From Verrucomicrobiota bacterium (GTDB lineage: Bacteria > Verrucomicrobiota > Verrucomicrobiia > Limisphaerales > Fontisphaeraceae), in NCBI GenBank assembly GCA_037139415.1, contig JBAXGN010000077.1, positions 1 to 33,460 of the forward strand: a stretch of DNA of 33,460 nt. The letters run 5' to 3'. A program made the position numbers and the translations under genes. This document shows, one piece after another, positions 5,938 through 14,960 of this stretch. A model generated the notes under the pieces. The model saw only the letters and a program-made list of their open reading frames with translations. It was not told the origin of the DNA and searched no databases. Positions within the stretch are counted from its first letter, which is position 1. The number at the start of each line of letters is the position of its first letter.

Positions 5938-7773
5938 CTATTTCTGCTGCACCGTAAACACCGCGGCCTTGGTAAAGCCGGATGGATTGAGGGTGGTGGG
6001 CAACTTTTGCCAGTACAATTCGCCACCAGCGCCTTGCTTGCACCGGAAGTACCCCAGCAGCATTCCTTTGTTCGCATACAGCGGCTGATAGAGCGGCACA
6101 TCGCCCCAGACGGAGATGCCCGTGGTTAGCGCGACCGCCGTGCCGTCGCTGAGTTTGCCACTGGTGGTCGTAACGCCGGTCGGCGCGACTTTGATGGTCA
6201 GGGTGCCCAGATTATTCGTATCCGTGATCACATACGTCCCCTGGAACGCATTGGTTTTGGCGACCACTTTCCGATCCGCCATCAAACCGGCCTGCCAGCC
6301 GCCCACCGGGCCGACATCGCCGTACATCCCCAGCGAATCCGGTTCCACCTTGATCCGCACGCGCAGTGCTGGCTGCGTGCCGCGCGCCACCCAATTGGTG
6401 GCGTAACCGGCCGCATTAAAGGCGCCGGACAACGGATAACTCTTGCCCTGATTCAGCAGTTGGCCGGTGTAGCTCCCTTTATCCGTCAGCGTCAGCTTCA
6501 ACGCCCCCGAGTTGGTCCAATCCGTGCTTTCGTAACCGAGCGTGAAGATTCCCTGATAATCGCCCTTGTCCGCGATGAAGCGGTTGGTGACGAAGTTCGC
6601 CGTAAGCTGCAAATTGGGGCGCATTTTAAATACCAGGTTCGGATTATTGGTGACTACCGCGCCGTTCGCCACCCAGTTGGAAAATATCTGGCCTGCGGCG
6701 GGCACCGCCTTAATGGAATAGTTCCGGCCGATTTCCAGCAGCATATTATTCATGGCGGGCAGGATCGTGCCCGCCCCGGTTTGGCTGACGCTCAACGCCG
6801 AGGTTTGCACGATGACAAACGCCACGCTGCTGGTGCGCGAGCAATTTCCAGACGCATCCACCGCGTAAGCCCGCAGCACGTTGGTGCCGGCGACCACCCA
6901 TGCCACATTGGTCCACGCCTTGGTGCCAGTGACCACGTCAAACGTCCCGCCGTTGATTTGGCAGAATACTTTATCCACGCCAACATTGTCCGCCGCCGTG
7001 CCCCGCACGGTAACAATCGAGCCATTGGTGAGTATCCGTTGACCGGGTGTCGGAGTGGCGATCACCACGGACGGAGGGGTCTTATCCGTGGTGCCTCCGC
7101 CACCACCTTTGGTAACATCCACGCCGCCGATCACCCCGCTCACCAAAACACTCGTGGTCCGCGTCTGCGGCACACCGGGCACGGTGGTTACGGTTTCAGA
7201 TTTCACTGCGCCGACATTGGGCGCCAGATAAAAGGTCATTTGCGCGGTGCTGGAGATGGATTGGCCCATGACCGTCGTCGTCGTCGTCATGGTCTCCACC
7301 ACCTTCAAACAATTATTAAACGTTCCCGCCGGAACGGTCACCGACCCGCCCGCACTGACCGTTCCGCTGATGGTGACGCTGGCACTGGCACCCGAAACGG
7401 TGAAGTGGCTCGTGCCGCTGAATGAGCCCTGAGTGGCCAGGGCGGACTCGGTGATTGATAAGAGCGCGGGCGAATAGACGGTCGAAACGCCCCCCGCCAC
7501 CACGTCGTAGCTCACGACACTGCCGCCCGAGTAGCCAATGTGCGCGACACTGGATAAACTGCCCACCACCGTGGTAACCTTCAGCGCGCCGGGATACCCG
7601 CCATCTCCGCTCGCGTACGTTGTCGTGGCGTTGCCACTGGTGGAGCTCATGGTGTAGTGGTCGCCCACGTGCATCGGCCAGTAGGTTTGCAACGCCCCAC
7701 CCTGCACATTAGGAGAAATCAGCCACAACGGCAGAAAGCCGACGGTCCAGATCAAGTTCTTGAATAATTTCAT
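5938..7773 (-). CDS. secreted multidomain protein with Ig-like and InlB B-repeat-like domains
   Basis: A 611-residue exported protein starting at ATG 7773, with a GAGG ribosome site nine bases upstream. Residues 1 to about 25 form a signal peptide (MKLFKNLIW then a hydrophobic core). Residues about 30-215 resemble the beta-rich TapB/DUF3108-type domain (YWPMHVGDHYTM at its start, VPAGTFNNCLKV within it). A Gly-rich linker (222-230) precedes an Ig-like domain (about 232-322). A divergent InlB B-repeat-like module follows (about 327-396, GQIFSNWVANG...NLQLTANF), then two beta-rich repeats to the end, the first with GSYTGQLLNQGKSYPLSGAF. There are no catalytic motifs. A surface or extracellular binding role is inferred from architecture alone. 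A possible leader ORF overlaps its start. Confidence 0.8.
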   Translation of the reverse strand: MKLFKNLIWTVGFLPLWLISPNVQGGALQTYWPMHVGDHYTMSSTSGNATTTYASGDGGYPGALKVTTVVGSLSSVAHIGYSGGSVVSYDVVAGGVSTVYSPALLSITESALATQGSFSGTSHFTVSGASASVTISGTVSAGGSVTVPAGTFNNCLKVVETMTTTTTVMGQSISSTAQMTFYLAPNVGAVKSETVTTVPGVPQTRTTSVLVSGVIGGVDVTKGGGGGTTDKTPPSVVIATPTPGQRILTNGSIVTVRGTAADNVGVDKVFCQINGGTFDVVTGTKAWTNVAWVVAGTNVLRAYAVDASGNCSRTSSVAFVIVQTSALSVSQTGAGTILPAMNNMLLEIGRNYSIKAVPAAGQIFSNWVANGAVVTNNPNLVFKMRPNLQLTANFVTNRFIADKGDYQGIFTLGYESTDWTNSGALKLTLTDKGSYTGQLLNQGKSYPLSGAFNAAGYATNWVARGTQPALRVRIKVEPDSLGMYGDVGPVGGWQAGLMADRKVVAKTNAFQGTYVITDTNNLGTLTIKVAPTGVTTTSGKLSDGTAVALTTGISVWGDVPLYQPLYANKGMLLGYFRCKQGAGGELYWQKLPTTLNPSGFTKAAVFTVQQK

Positions 7774-7841
7774 ACGTCATTTCCTCTATTTTTAGTGTCG
7801 TTGTCCCACACTTGCCGTTTCCGCACGGAAAGAACTGACAC
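7770..7841 (-). CDS. possible 23-codon leader ORF overlapping the secreted-protein start
   Basis: A GTG (7841-7839) sits eight bases after a strong AAGGAG (7855-7850). The frame reads MSVLSVRKRQVWDNDTKNRG and three more codons, then ends at a TGA sharing bases with the ATG of the 611-residue gene (ATGA overlap). Most genes in this window lack a clear Shine-Dalgarno sequence, so the combination stands out. It could couple translation of the main gene or be a leader peptide. The peptide has no known motif and may not be made. Confidence 0.35.
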   Translation of the reverse strand: MSVLSVRKRQVWDNDTKNRGNDV

Positions 7842-7849
7842 AACTTCCA

Positions 7850-7855
7850 CTCCTT
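7850..7855 (-). promoter_or_regulatory. strong Shine-Dalgarno sequence (AAGGAG)
   Basis: AAGGAG on the minus strand, eight bases before the GTG of the putative leader ORF and about 76 bases before the ATG of the secreted protein. It is too far to serve the main ATG directly, which has its own weaker GAGG at 7786-7783. Confidence 0.45.
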
Positions 7856-7876
7856 ACATATAAAACTATTGGCAAA

Positions 7877-7908
7877 AAACAAAAAATGGAGCCATTCATT
7901 TTTTGTTT
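7877..7908. repeat. AT-rich 12-bp inverted repeat
   Basis: AAACAAAAAATG (7877-7888) pairs perfectly with CATTTTTTGTTT (7897-7908) around an 8-base loop. It lies upstream of the leader ORF and downstream of the truncated peptidase remnant. It could be a weak bidirectional terminator or an operator; sequence alone does not decide. Confidence 0.6.
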
Positions 7909-7979
7909 AATGGTAACCTTATTTTGATGAAAAAGGCGGCCTATGCCTGATTCCAAACCGCTCACTTCAGCATTAAAAA

Positions 7980-8174
7980 CTATAGTTGTTGAAGCAACCC
8001 GGCAAGGGCCGCTTGGTTGCGCAACGGCAGGCCGATGGCCAACCGCAGGCGATTGGTGGCTGGCAGGCGTTCTGTTGGCGTCAAACGTGTAACGGCATCA
8101 GGAACATGGCCGCGCAAGGTCTGCCGTTCTGCGCTCCATGCGGACGTGAACGAGAACAACAGCAGCCAGCCCAT
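7980..8174 (-). pseudogene. truncated pro-kumamolisin (S53 peptidase) N-terminal remnant
   Basis: A 64-codon frame from ATG 8174 encodes a signal peptide (MGWLLLFSFTSAWSAE) followed by the start of a pro-kumamolisin activation domain. The run GHVPDAVTRLTPTERLPATN and then LRLAIGLPLRNQAALAGLLQ are, from memory of the family, typical of the propeptide of sedolisin-like serine-carboxyl peptidases. Family members normally continue with LYDP and several hundred residues including the catalytic Glu, Asp and Ser. Here the frame stops at TAG straight after LLQQL and nothing similar follows, so the enzyme is lost. The likely cause is a deletion that joined the remnant to the upstream region of the 611-residue gene. 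Confidence 0.7.
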
Positions 8175-8535
8175 AAACCAGGTGCTGATTGAGACCAGTG
8201 TCGTTGAACGTCCTGCACTGCCAGCCAAGCTACAACCGCCCCCTTCGGAATGCGGAACAACCGCATCCTTATCCTGACTCCATATCCCATACTCACTCAT
8301 AACCAAAGATGTTGCACAAATCCAATAGCGCAAGGGGCGGAGACCAAGGCAAAGATATGTGTGCTTGGCACGGGAAAAGTCCGCGCATCGTACAAGGACG
8401 CCCACCCGTTTTTTATCAAGCCAGCCTTACCAGTTGCCCGGCGTCCCCCTCACGTATCATGCCACACGGTATTCCTCGCGACATTCCGCGCCCAAAGCTT
8501 GTCAGACCCGTGGGAGTCAGATAGGCTCCTGGCCG
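8175..8535. other. intergenic region between divergent units
   Basis: About 360 bp between the peptidase remnant and the LptF/G-type gene. I see no gene, tRNA or clear hairpin terminator. Open frames on both strands lack family resemblance. It presumably holds the promoter for the rightward permease-kinase unit, but no convincing -35/-10 pair could be picked by eye. Confidence 0.45.
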
Positions 8536-9648
8536 ATGCGTCTGTTACATCAATACCTGCTGCGCGAATTTCTGGTGCCGCTGGGATTTTGCTTATGCGG
8601 CTTCCTGATCTTTTGGGTGGCATTCGATTTGTTTGGGCAAATGGACGAGTTCCAGCGGGCCGGGCTGAAACCGTTGGATGTGGCCCAATATCTCCTGGTG
8701 ACCTCGCCCGATATTCTTGGGCGCGTGGTACCGGTGGCCTTGCTGCTGGCCATGCTGTACGCCTTGACCAATCACGCGCGCCACAACGAGCTGACGGCGA
8801 TGCGGGCAGCGGGACTCAGCCTGTGGAACTTGGGCATACCGTATTTCGGCGTGAGCCTGGCCTGCGGTTTTCTGTTATTTGCAGTGAATGAACTGCTGTT
8901 GCCAGACAGCGCCGAAATGGCCGAAGGCATCCTCAACAAATACACGGTGCAGAGCAAGCAAGGCGCGGCGAATCAATGGGTAAAAAACCTTTCCTTCATC
9001 AACGCTTCCGAGATGCGCACCTGGCAGATTGGAGCCTATCACATGCAGACCTACGAGATGCTTCGCCCGCACGTGGACTGGAAGAAACCGGACGATTCCC
9101 GGATGGAATTGTATGCCGAGCGCGCTGTCTATGGCAATGGCATCTGGAATTTCTTCCAGGTGCAACAGATTCTGTATCCGCCCGGCGCGCTGGTGCCGTC
9201 CCGCTTGACCACCAATTATCTCGCGCTGCCGGAGTTCACCGAAACGCCACGCCAGATCAAGAGCGAAATTAAAATCAGCGCCATGTCCAGCCTGCGGGAG
9301 ATGCGCGGGGCCTCGTTGTCGCTGATGGAAATTCTGGAATATCAGCGCTGGCATCCCGAGGCGCGCCGGGATCACCGCCTGAACACCAAGTTTCATGTCC
9401 GTCTGGCCGCGCCCTACACCTGCCTCATCGTGGTGCTGATCGCGATCCCATTTGGCGCGGCATCCGGCCGCCGCAACGCCTTTGTGGGGGTGGCCAGCAG
9501 CATTTTTTTCTGTTTTACATTTTTTGTAGTGCAACGGCTGGGCGAAGCCTTGGGGCTGGGCGGACGGATCGACCCCTGGCTGGCCGGCTGGTTTCCAAAC
9601 CTGCTGTTTGGCACCCTGGGCGCGATATTAACCAGCCGGGTGCGCTGA
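8536..9648 (+). CDS. LptF/LptG family LPS export permease (YjgP/YjgQ)
   Basis: A 370-residue inner-membrane permease of the LptF/LptG family, which with LptB extracts lipopolysaccharide from the inner membrane and feeds it to the periplasmic bridge. The N terminus (MRLLHQYLLREFLVPLGF) and the following span are family-typical. Three hydrophobic segments lie in residues 1-125, a beta-rich periplasmic domain spans about 130-280, and three more segments lie near the C terminus, with IAIPFGAASGRRNA between the first two. The start at 8536 is chosen because upstream codons read as non-family sequence. F versus G cannot be settled, and the usual second permease gene is not adjacent. The histidine kinase gene follows after 15 bp. 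Confidence 0.85.
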   Translation: MRLLHQYLLREFLVPLGFCLCGFLIFWVAFDLFGQMDEFQRAGLKPLDVAQYLLVTSPDILGRVVPVALLLAMLYALTNHARHNELTAMRAAGLSLWNLGIPYFGVSLACGFLLFAVNELLLPDSAEMAEGILNKYTVQSKQGAANQWVKNLSFINASEMRTWQIGAYHMQTYEMLRPHVDWKKPDDSRMELYAERAVYGNGIWNFFQVQQILYPPGALVPSRLTTNYLALPEFTETPRQIKSEIKISAMSSLREMRGASLSLMEILEYQRWHPEARRDHRLNTKFHVRLAAPYTCLIVVLIAIPFGAASGRRNAFVGVASSIFFCFTFFVVQRLGEALGLGGRIDPWLAGWFPNLLFGTLGAILTSRVR

Positions 9649-9663
9649 TGGATTCACCGTGTT

Positions 9664-11391
9664 ATGACTGATTCACTGTCCGATTTGCAACGGCGGTATG
9701 AGCGGCTGAACCTGTTGTATCAGGTCGGCAACGTCATTCATTCCACCCTGGACCCACAGCAGGCGCTCGACCTGATCCTGAATGAAGTGGTTCGGCTGAC
9801 CCGCGCCTCCAGCGGTTCCATTGTCCTGATCAATCCCAACACCGGATTTCTGGAAATTGAGGCCGCGCACGGGCTGCCGCCAAATGCGCGCCAGATCAAG
9901 CTGCGCGTCGGCGAGGGCGTTACCGGCTGGGTGGCTCGCACCGGCAAACCCGCGCGCGTGGGCGATGTCCGCAAGGATCACCGGTACGTGATGCTGCGCG
10001 AAAATATCCGCTCGGAACTGGCCGTGCCGCTCTATGTCGAGGGGGAACTCCGCGGATTGGTGAATGTGGACTCGGAGAGCCTGGATGCTTTTACCGAGGA
10101 TGACCAGCAGTTGCTCGAAGAATTATCGGTCCAGGCGGCCCGGGTCATTCACAATACCTGGTTGTACGAGCAACTCCGCCACAAGGCACGCCTGTTTGAA
10201 TCCCTCGTCAGCGTGAGCCGGGCCATTAACTCCACCCTGAGTTTGGATGAAGCGCTACGGGTCATCACGCGCGAAGCCTGTCATTTGATGGACGCGCACG
10301 TCTGCTCCTTGCTGCTGCTGGATGAAACGCACGAATGGCTGGATGTTCGCGCCCATCACGGCGCCGGGCCGGATTACCTGAGCAAACCCCGTCTAAACGT
10401 GGCGGAAAGCCTGGTGGGCAACGTGGTGCGCCGGCGCAAAGCCGTCCAGGTGGCCAACGTGCAAACCAGCAGCCAATACCAGAACCTGGACGTGGCACGC
10501 AAGGAAGGGCTGGTAGCACTGCTGAGCGTGCCACTGGTGTACGGGGCTCGCGCCATCGGCGCGCTAAACGTCTATACCGGCCAGGTACATACGTTTTCCA
10601 ACGAGGAAATCGTGATCCTCGCGGCGCTGGCGGAACTCTCGGGCATTGCAATTGAAAAAGCCCGCCTCTACGAGCGGGTGGTGAACCTGGAAGAACAATT
10701 GCGGCAAAACGAGCAACTCTCCGCCCTGGGCCTGCTGGCCGCAGAGGTCGCCCACGAAATCCGCAATCCGCTCACCGTGATGAAGATGCTGTTCCACTCC
10801 CTCGAATTGAAGTTTGAACCGGACGATCCACGCGCCCGGGACAAGGAGGTCATCGTCGAGAAAATGGAGCATCTCAACCGAATCGTGGAAAAAATCCTCG
10901 ACTTCGCGCGCTGCTCGGAACCGCAGTTGGGCCCGGTGGACCTGAACCAAGTGGTGGACGACCTCAGCCTGCTGGTGCGGCATAAACTGCGCCAACACAA
11001 GATTGAGCTGGTGCGGGAGACGGACCCCGAACTGCCAGCGGTTCGCGGGGATGCCGCGCAACTAAGTCAGGCGTTTCTCAATCTGACCTTGAACGCCGTC
11101 GAGGCCATGCCGAACGGTGGCCGGTTCACCATTCGCTTGCGACGGCTGCCACGCTCCACCCGGGTGGCCTCGCACGTCGCGGTGGAGTTCGAGGATAACG
11201 GCGAAGGCATGACGGAAGAGCAACGAAACCGCGCCTTCACTTCGTTGCTAAACACCACCCGCACGCGCGGTACCGGCTTGGGATTGGCCATCGTCAACCG
11301 CGTCGTGGAAGCCCATCGCGGGCACGTCATCGTGAAATCCCAGCCTGGCAAGGGCACTCGCTTCCGCATTACCCTGCCGGTCAAAGGGTGA
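9664..11391 (+). CDS. double-GAF sensor histidine kinase
   Basis: A 575-residue cytosolic histidine kinase. Two GAF sensory domains occupy about residues 10-165 and 180-335, the first containing GEGVTGWVARTGKPA. A short coiled linker leads to the HisKA dimerisation domain with the H-box EVAHEIRNPL (phospho-acceptor His364). The ATPase domain shows the N-box (LTLNAVEAMPNGG, Asn477), G1 (DNGEGM, 511-516) and G2 (GTGLGLAIV, 536-544). No membrane span or receiver domain is present, so it should sense a soluble or membrane-derived signal through GAF and pass phosphate to an unlinked response regulator; none is encoded in the window. It follows the LptF/G-type gene by 15 bp and is probably co-transcribed. 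The ligand is unknown. Confidence 0.9.
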   Translation: MTDSLSDLQRRYERLNLLYQVGNVIHSTLDPQQALDLILNEVVRLTRASSGSIVLINPNTGFLEIEAAHGLPPNARQIKLRVGEGVTGWVARTGKPARVGDVRKDHRYVMLRENIRSELAVPLYVEGELRGLVNVDSESLDAFTEDDQQLLEELSVQAARVIHNTWLYEQLRHKARLFESLVSVSRAINSTLSLDEALRVITREACHLMDAHVCSLLLLDETHEWLDVRAHHGAGPDYLSKPRLNVAESLVGNVVRRRKAVQVANVQTSSQYQNLDVARKEGLVALLSVPLVYGARAIGALNVYTGQVHTFSNEEIVILAALAELSGIAIEKARLYERVVNLEEQLRQNEQLSALGLLAAEVAHEIRNPLTVMKMLFHSLELKFEPDDPRARDKEVIVEKMEHLNRIVEKILDFARCSEPQLGPVDLNQVVDDLSLLVRHKLRQHKIELVRETDPELPAVRGDAAQLSQAFLNLTLNAVEAMPNGGRFTIRLRRLPRSTRVASHVAVEFEDNGEGMTEEQRNRAFTSLLNTTRTRGTGLGLAIVNRVVEAHRGHVIVKSQPGKGTRFRITLPVKG

Positions 11392-11442
11392 ACCGAATTC
11401 AAGTTTAGAAGCTCGACAACCGGACGGATTGCTTCTATTGGT

Positions 11443-11949
11443 ATGCGCATGATGCGTTTGATGCTATCAGTATTGGCAGCGGCGAGCCTAGTCTGCGGCT
11501 GCGCGACTCAAACTGGACGCCAGGCAAAGTTGCCCGAGACCGCGCCGGGAAGCGGCGAAGCCGGGTCGTTTATCCTGGAGCAGGCGTTGACATTTGCCGC
11601 GCGTCCAGTGAAAACCAACGATCTGCCGGAGATCACCGGCCAATGGCGCTATTCCAAGGACGAATACGGTGCCACCGTGTTGATGACCCGTGAACAATTC
11701 TTTGAAGCGGAGGCCTTTCTGCACCAACTTTTTGGAAAACCCGAGCGGGAGCAATGTGAATCGGTCTATGGTGGCATCCTGGCCACCTATGACGCGGCGT
11801 CCATCGGCGCGGAAGTTCTTTACGGGTACGACAACGAAGGCACGCATATCTCCGTGTTAAAGGCCATGACGAACGAGGAACTGGCGACCGCGCTTAAAGC
11901 GCATCCCCAGGATAAACGCTTTTTACGATCGTTGGAGTATCACCGTTAA
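11443..11949 (+). CDS. small lipoprotein, 168 aa
   Basis: Starts at ATG 11443. The first 20 residues (MRMMRLMLSVLAAASLVCGC) form a lipoprotein signal with Cys20 in a lipobox-like VCGC. The mature part is soluble and mixed alpha/beta: GQWRYSKDEYGATVLMTREQ, a helical FFEAEAFLHQLFGKPE and a C-terminal stretch ending in SLEYHR. I do not recognise the family. It sits 51 bp after the kinase gene on the same strand, so membership of the same transcript is possible. Envelope location is inferred from the signal. Confidence 0.7.
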   Translation: MRMMRLMLSVLAAASLVCGCATQTGRQAKLPETAPGSGEAGSFILEQALTFAARPVKTNDLPEITGQWRYSKDEYGATVLMTREQFFEAEAFLHQLFGKPEREQCESVYGGILATYDAASIGAEVLYGYDNEGTHISVLKAMTNEELATALKAHPQDKRFLRSLEYHR

Positions 11950-11978
11950 GCTGCCGGCGGCCCGGTCCCCCGGTCAAC

Positions 11979-13208
11979 CTATCGCCTTCGCTTTGCAGGG
12001 GCGCAGAAATAGCCGCCCCGCACCCGCACCGCCCGCGCGCCACCGATGGAAGGCCCCTCGGTTTTACCCGCTTCAAACAACGCCGTATAACGGTAGTCAA
12101 AATTCTCCAGTTTGACCCGTTCGATGGAGCGACCAATAAACCGTTCAATGGCGGAGACATGCATGGTATCTTCGGCCACCATCAAGGTAAATGCATCCCC
12201 GCTGGCCTCGGCGCGTCCCGTGCGCCCAATGCGGTGAACGTAATCCTCCGGATGCTGGGGCACGTCGAAATTAATGACATGACTGACATTGGCGATGTCC
12301 AAACCCCGCGCCGCAATATCCGTCGCCACCAACACCTCGAAGCGTCCGGCGCGAAAACCGTTCAAGGCTTCCTCCCGCTCGCGCTGGGTGCGGTTGGAAT
12401 GCAGCACCGCCACGGCGTGCTGATTCTTCTTCAGAAAACTCGCAATGCGATCCGCGCGGTCCTTGGTGCGGCAGAAAATGATGACGGAATCGTAATTCAC
12501 GCGATCCAGCAGCGCCTGGAGCAAATCGGATTTTTGATAATCGCTCACCGGGTAGATGACGTGTTTGACGGTCTCCGCCGGGGTGCGGCGCGCGCCAATC
12601 TCGACGGTCTGCGGGTCCTTCATCGCCCACGAGATCAGGGTCTCGATTGCGGGCGGGATCGTGGCGGAGAATAGCGAGGTATGCCGCGCGCGCGGGCATT
12701 TTTCCAAGATGGTCCGCACATCCGGCAGAAAGCCCATGTCCAACATCCGATCCGCTTCATCCAACACGGCGTATTGCACCGCGTCCAGATGGCATTGCCC
12801 CTGGCGAATATGATCCAGCAGCCGCCCCGGGGTGGCCACAATGATATCCGTGCCTTTGGCCAACTCGTCGCGTTGCCGCCCGTAACCCACGCCGCCGTAA
12901 ACAACGGTGACAGTCAAATCGGTAAAGCGCGCCAAGTCCCGGAACGCCGTTTCCACTTGGGCGGCAAGTTCCCGCGTCGGTTCCAGCACCAGCACCCGGG
13001 TACGGGTTTCGTGATGGCCCAACTTGGTAATGATCGGCAGTGCAAAGGCCGCCGTCTTGCCGGTGCCAGTCTGCGCGCTGCCAATGACATCCTGGCCCGT
13101 CAAAATCAAAGGAATCGTCCGCAACTGGATTGGGGTCGGTTCCGTGTACCCCATGGCCTTCACACCTTCCATTGCCTGCGCCGAAAGTTTTAACTGAGTA
13201 AATCCCAT
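11979..13208 (-). CDS. DEAD-box ATP-dependent RNA helicase (RhlE-like)
   Basis: A 409-residue helicase with all core motifs: Q motif (TEPTPIQ near 22-28), Walker A AQTGTGKT (45-52), PTRELA (77-82), TPGRLLD (126-132), DEAD (150-153), SAT (181-183), ATDIAARGLD (295-304) and HRIGRTGR (325-332). The C-terminal extension is short and Arg-rich, ending in APAKRRR. Members unwind or remodel RNA during ribosome assembly or decay. The compact form and opening MGFTQLKLSA are closest to the RhlE subgroup, but subgroup assignment by eye is uncertain. It is divergent from prfC, with 108 bp between, and convergent with the lipoprotein gene. Confidence 0.9.
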   Translation of the reverse strand: MGFTQLKLSAQAMEGVKAMGYTEPTPIQLRTIPLILTGQDVIGSAQTGTGKTAAFALPIITKLGHHETRTRVLVLEPTRELAAQVETAFRDLARFTDLTVTVVYGGVGYGRQRDELAKGTDIIVATPGRLLDHIRQGQCHLDAVQYAVLDEADRMLDMGFLPDVRTILEKCPRARHTSLFSATIPPAIETLISWAMKDPQTVEIGARRTPAETVKHVIYPVSDYQKSDLLQALLDRVNYDSVIIFCRTKDRADRIASFLKKNQHAVAVLHSNRTQREREEALNGFRAGRFEVLVATDIAARGLDIANVSHVINFDVPQHPEDYVHRIGRTGRAEASGDAFTLMVAEDTMHVSAIERFIGRSIERVKLENFDYRYTALFEAGKTEGPSIGGARAVRVRGGYFCAPAKRRR

Positions 13209-13316
13209 ATAATATTGAGCTGATTAAGCCCTATCTGACTTAAGAAGTCAACCATGGACACACCTATCGCGGTTCTGCTTGCCCTTCGCTGATTTCCTGC
13301 TAACGTCCCCGCCCCG
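13209..13316. promoter_or_regulatory. divergent promoter region, helicase/prfC
   Basis: The 108 bp between two genes pointing apart must hold promoters for both or for one of them. The side near the helicase is AT-richer (ATATAATATTGAGC at 13207-13220). No convincing paired -35/-10 elements or operator can be named by eye. Confidence 0.35.
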
Positions 13317-14918
13317 GTGAGTATCGCACAAGAAATACAGAAGCGGCGGACCTTCGCCATCATCTCGCATCCGGACGCGGGTAAAACCACGTTGACGGAG
13401 AAGCTATTGCTTTATGGTGGCGCGGTGCAGTTGGCGGGGTCGGTCACTGCGCGCAAAAGTCAGCGCGCGACCACCTCCGATTGGATGGAACTGGAACGCA
13501 AGCGCGGCATTTCCATCAGCTCCACCGTGTTGCAGTTCGATTATAACGGGGTGCGCATCAATCTGCTCGATACCCCTGGCCACAAGGACTTTTCCGAAGA
13601 CACGTATCGTGTGCTGACGGCGGTGGATTCGGTGGTGATGGTAATTGATTCAGCCAAGGGCATCGAGGCGCAGACGCGCAAACTGTTTGAAGTGTGCCGG
13701 CAGCGCGGGGTGCCGATCTTCACGTTCATGAACAAATGCGACCGCCCCATGCGCGAACCGCTGAAGTTGCTGGATGAGTTGGAGTATGTGCTGGGCATCG
13801 GGGCGTTCCCCGTGAATTGGCCCATCGGCACCGGGTTCGAGTTTCAAGGGGTGTATGATCGGCGCGCCAAAGAGGTGCATTTATTCGAACGCACCGTGAA
13901 GGGACAGTTCCGTGCGCCGGTATCCATTGGCAGCCTGGCCGATCCGGTGATTCGCGAGCGGTTGGACGATGTGACGTATGCCAAGGTGATGGAGGAGCTG
14001 GAGATTTTGGAACTGGCTGGGGAGTCGTTCGATGAGGAATCGGTGCTGGCCGGGCAGACCACGCCGGTCTTCTTCGGCAGCGGCATTAATAATTTCGGCG
14101 TGCAGTTGTTGCTGGATGGTTTCCTCAAGCATTCGCCGCCCCCGAGCCCGCGTGTGATGGCGGGCACGCCCATCGCCCCGGATAATCCGGCATTTTCGGG
14201 GTTCATCTTCAAGATTCAGGCAAACATGGACCCGCGGCATCGCGACCGCATCGCGTTTTTGCGCGTGTGTTCGGGGAAGTTCGAGCGGGATATGACGGTC
14301 ATCCATTCGCGCACGAATAAAAAGATGCGCCTGTCCAGTTCGCATAAGTTGTTTGGCAATGAGCGCGAGACGGTGGATGAGGCGTACCCGGGGGACATCA
14401 TTGGGCTGGTGGGACATTCGGAGTTTGGCATCGGCGATACGCTGACGACCGATCCGTCCATCGTGTATAAGGAAATCCCGCGGTTCACGCCGGAGGCGTT
14501 CTCCTATTTGCATAATCCGAACACGGCGAAGTATAAACAGTTTCGGCAGGGGCTGGATCAGTTATTGCAGGAAGGGGTGATCCAAGTGCTGCATTTGCGC
14601 AACGCGGCGAGCAAGGTGGCGCTGTTGGCGGCGGTCGGCCCGCTGCAATTTGAGGTGGCGCAATACCGGCTGGAAAGTGAATACGGGGCGGAGTCACGTC
14701 TGGAAGCCGCGCCATGGACGGTGGTGCGTTGGCTGCCGCCGATCTTGAAAGAGGAAGACTTGGACGCGCTTTCGCTGCCGACCGGTTCGCGCCTGGCCTA
14801 TGACATGGCGCAGCATCCCGTGGTATTGTTCGCCACGGAATGGGCGGCGAATTATTTTATGGAAACCAACCAGAAAACCCCGCTATCCAAGTTGCCGGTG
14901 GAACTGCAGCCCGAGTGA
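13317..14918 (+). CDS. prfC: peptide chain release factor 3
   Basis: A 533-residue translational GTPase that removes RF1/RF2 from the ribosome after termination. The GTPase domain has the RF3-type P-loop SHPDAGKTT (17-25), DTPGH (85-89) and NKCD (139-142), with the opening RRTFAIISHPDAGKTT characteristic of RF3 as opposed to EF-G. The remaining domains run to the C terminus (PLQFEVAQYRLESEYGAE, typical of RF3). The start is GTG at 13317 (MSIAQEIQKRR); no in-frame ATG precedes the P-loop. Length matches the family. The uup-like gene follows after 42 bp on the same strand, making a translation-related pair. Confidence 0.95.
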   Translation: MSIAQEIQKRRTFAIISHPDAGKTTLTEKLLLYGGAVQLAGSVTARKSQRATTSDWMELERKRGISISSTVLQFDYNGVRINLLDTPGHKDFSEDTYRVLTAVDSVVMVIDSAKGIEAQTRKLFEVCRQRGVPIFTFMNKCDRPMREPLKLLDELEYVLGIGAFPVNWPIGTGFEFQGVYDRRAKEVHLFERTVKGQFRAPVSIGSLADPVIRERLDDVTYAKVMEELEILELAGESFDEESVLAGQTTPVFFGSGINNFGVQLLLDGFLKHSPPPSPRVMAGTPIAPDNPAFSGFIFKIQANMDPRHRDRIAFLRVCSGKFERDMTVIHSRTNKKMRLSSSHKLFGNERETVDEAYPGDIIGLVGHSEFGIGDTLTTDPSIVYKEIPRFTPEAFSYLHNPNTAKYKQFRQGLDQLLQEGVIQVLHLRNAASKVALLAAVGPLQFEVAQYRLESEYGAESRLEAAPWTVVRWLPPILKEEDLDALSLPTGSRLAYDMAQHPVVLFATEWAANYFMETNQKTPLSKLPVELQPE

Positions 14919-14960
14919 CGCGCCGACCTGCGCCCGATTTCGCGTTCAACGATTTAAATC

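Noticed and set aside
6460-7425. 321-residue plus-strand frame opposite the secreted protein
   Set aside because: Composition is His/Arg-rich and domain-free, and the minus strand has a signal peptide, ribosome site and known repeat domains.
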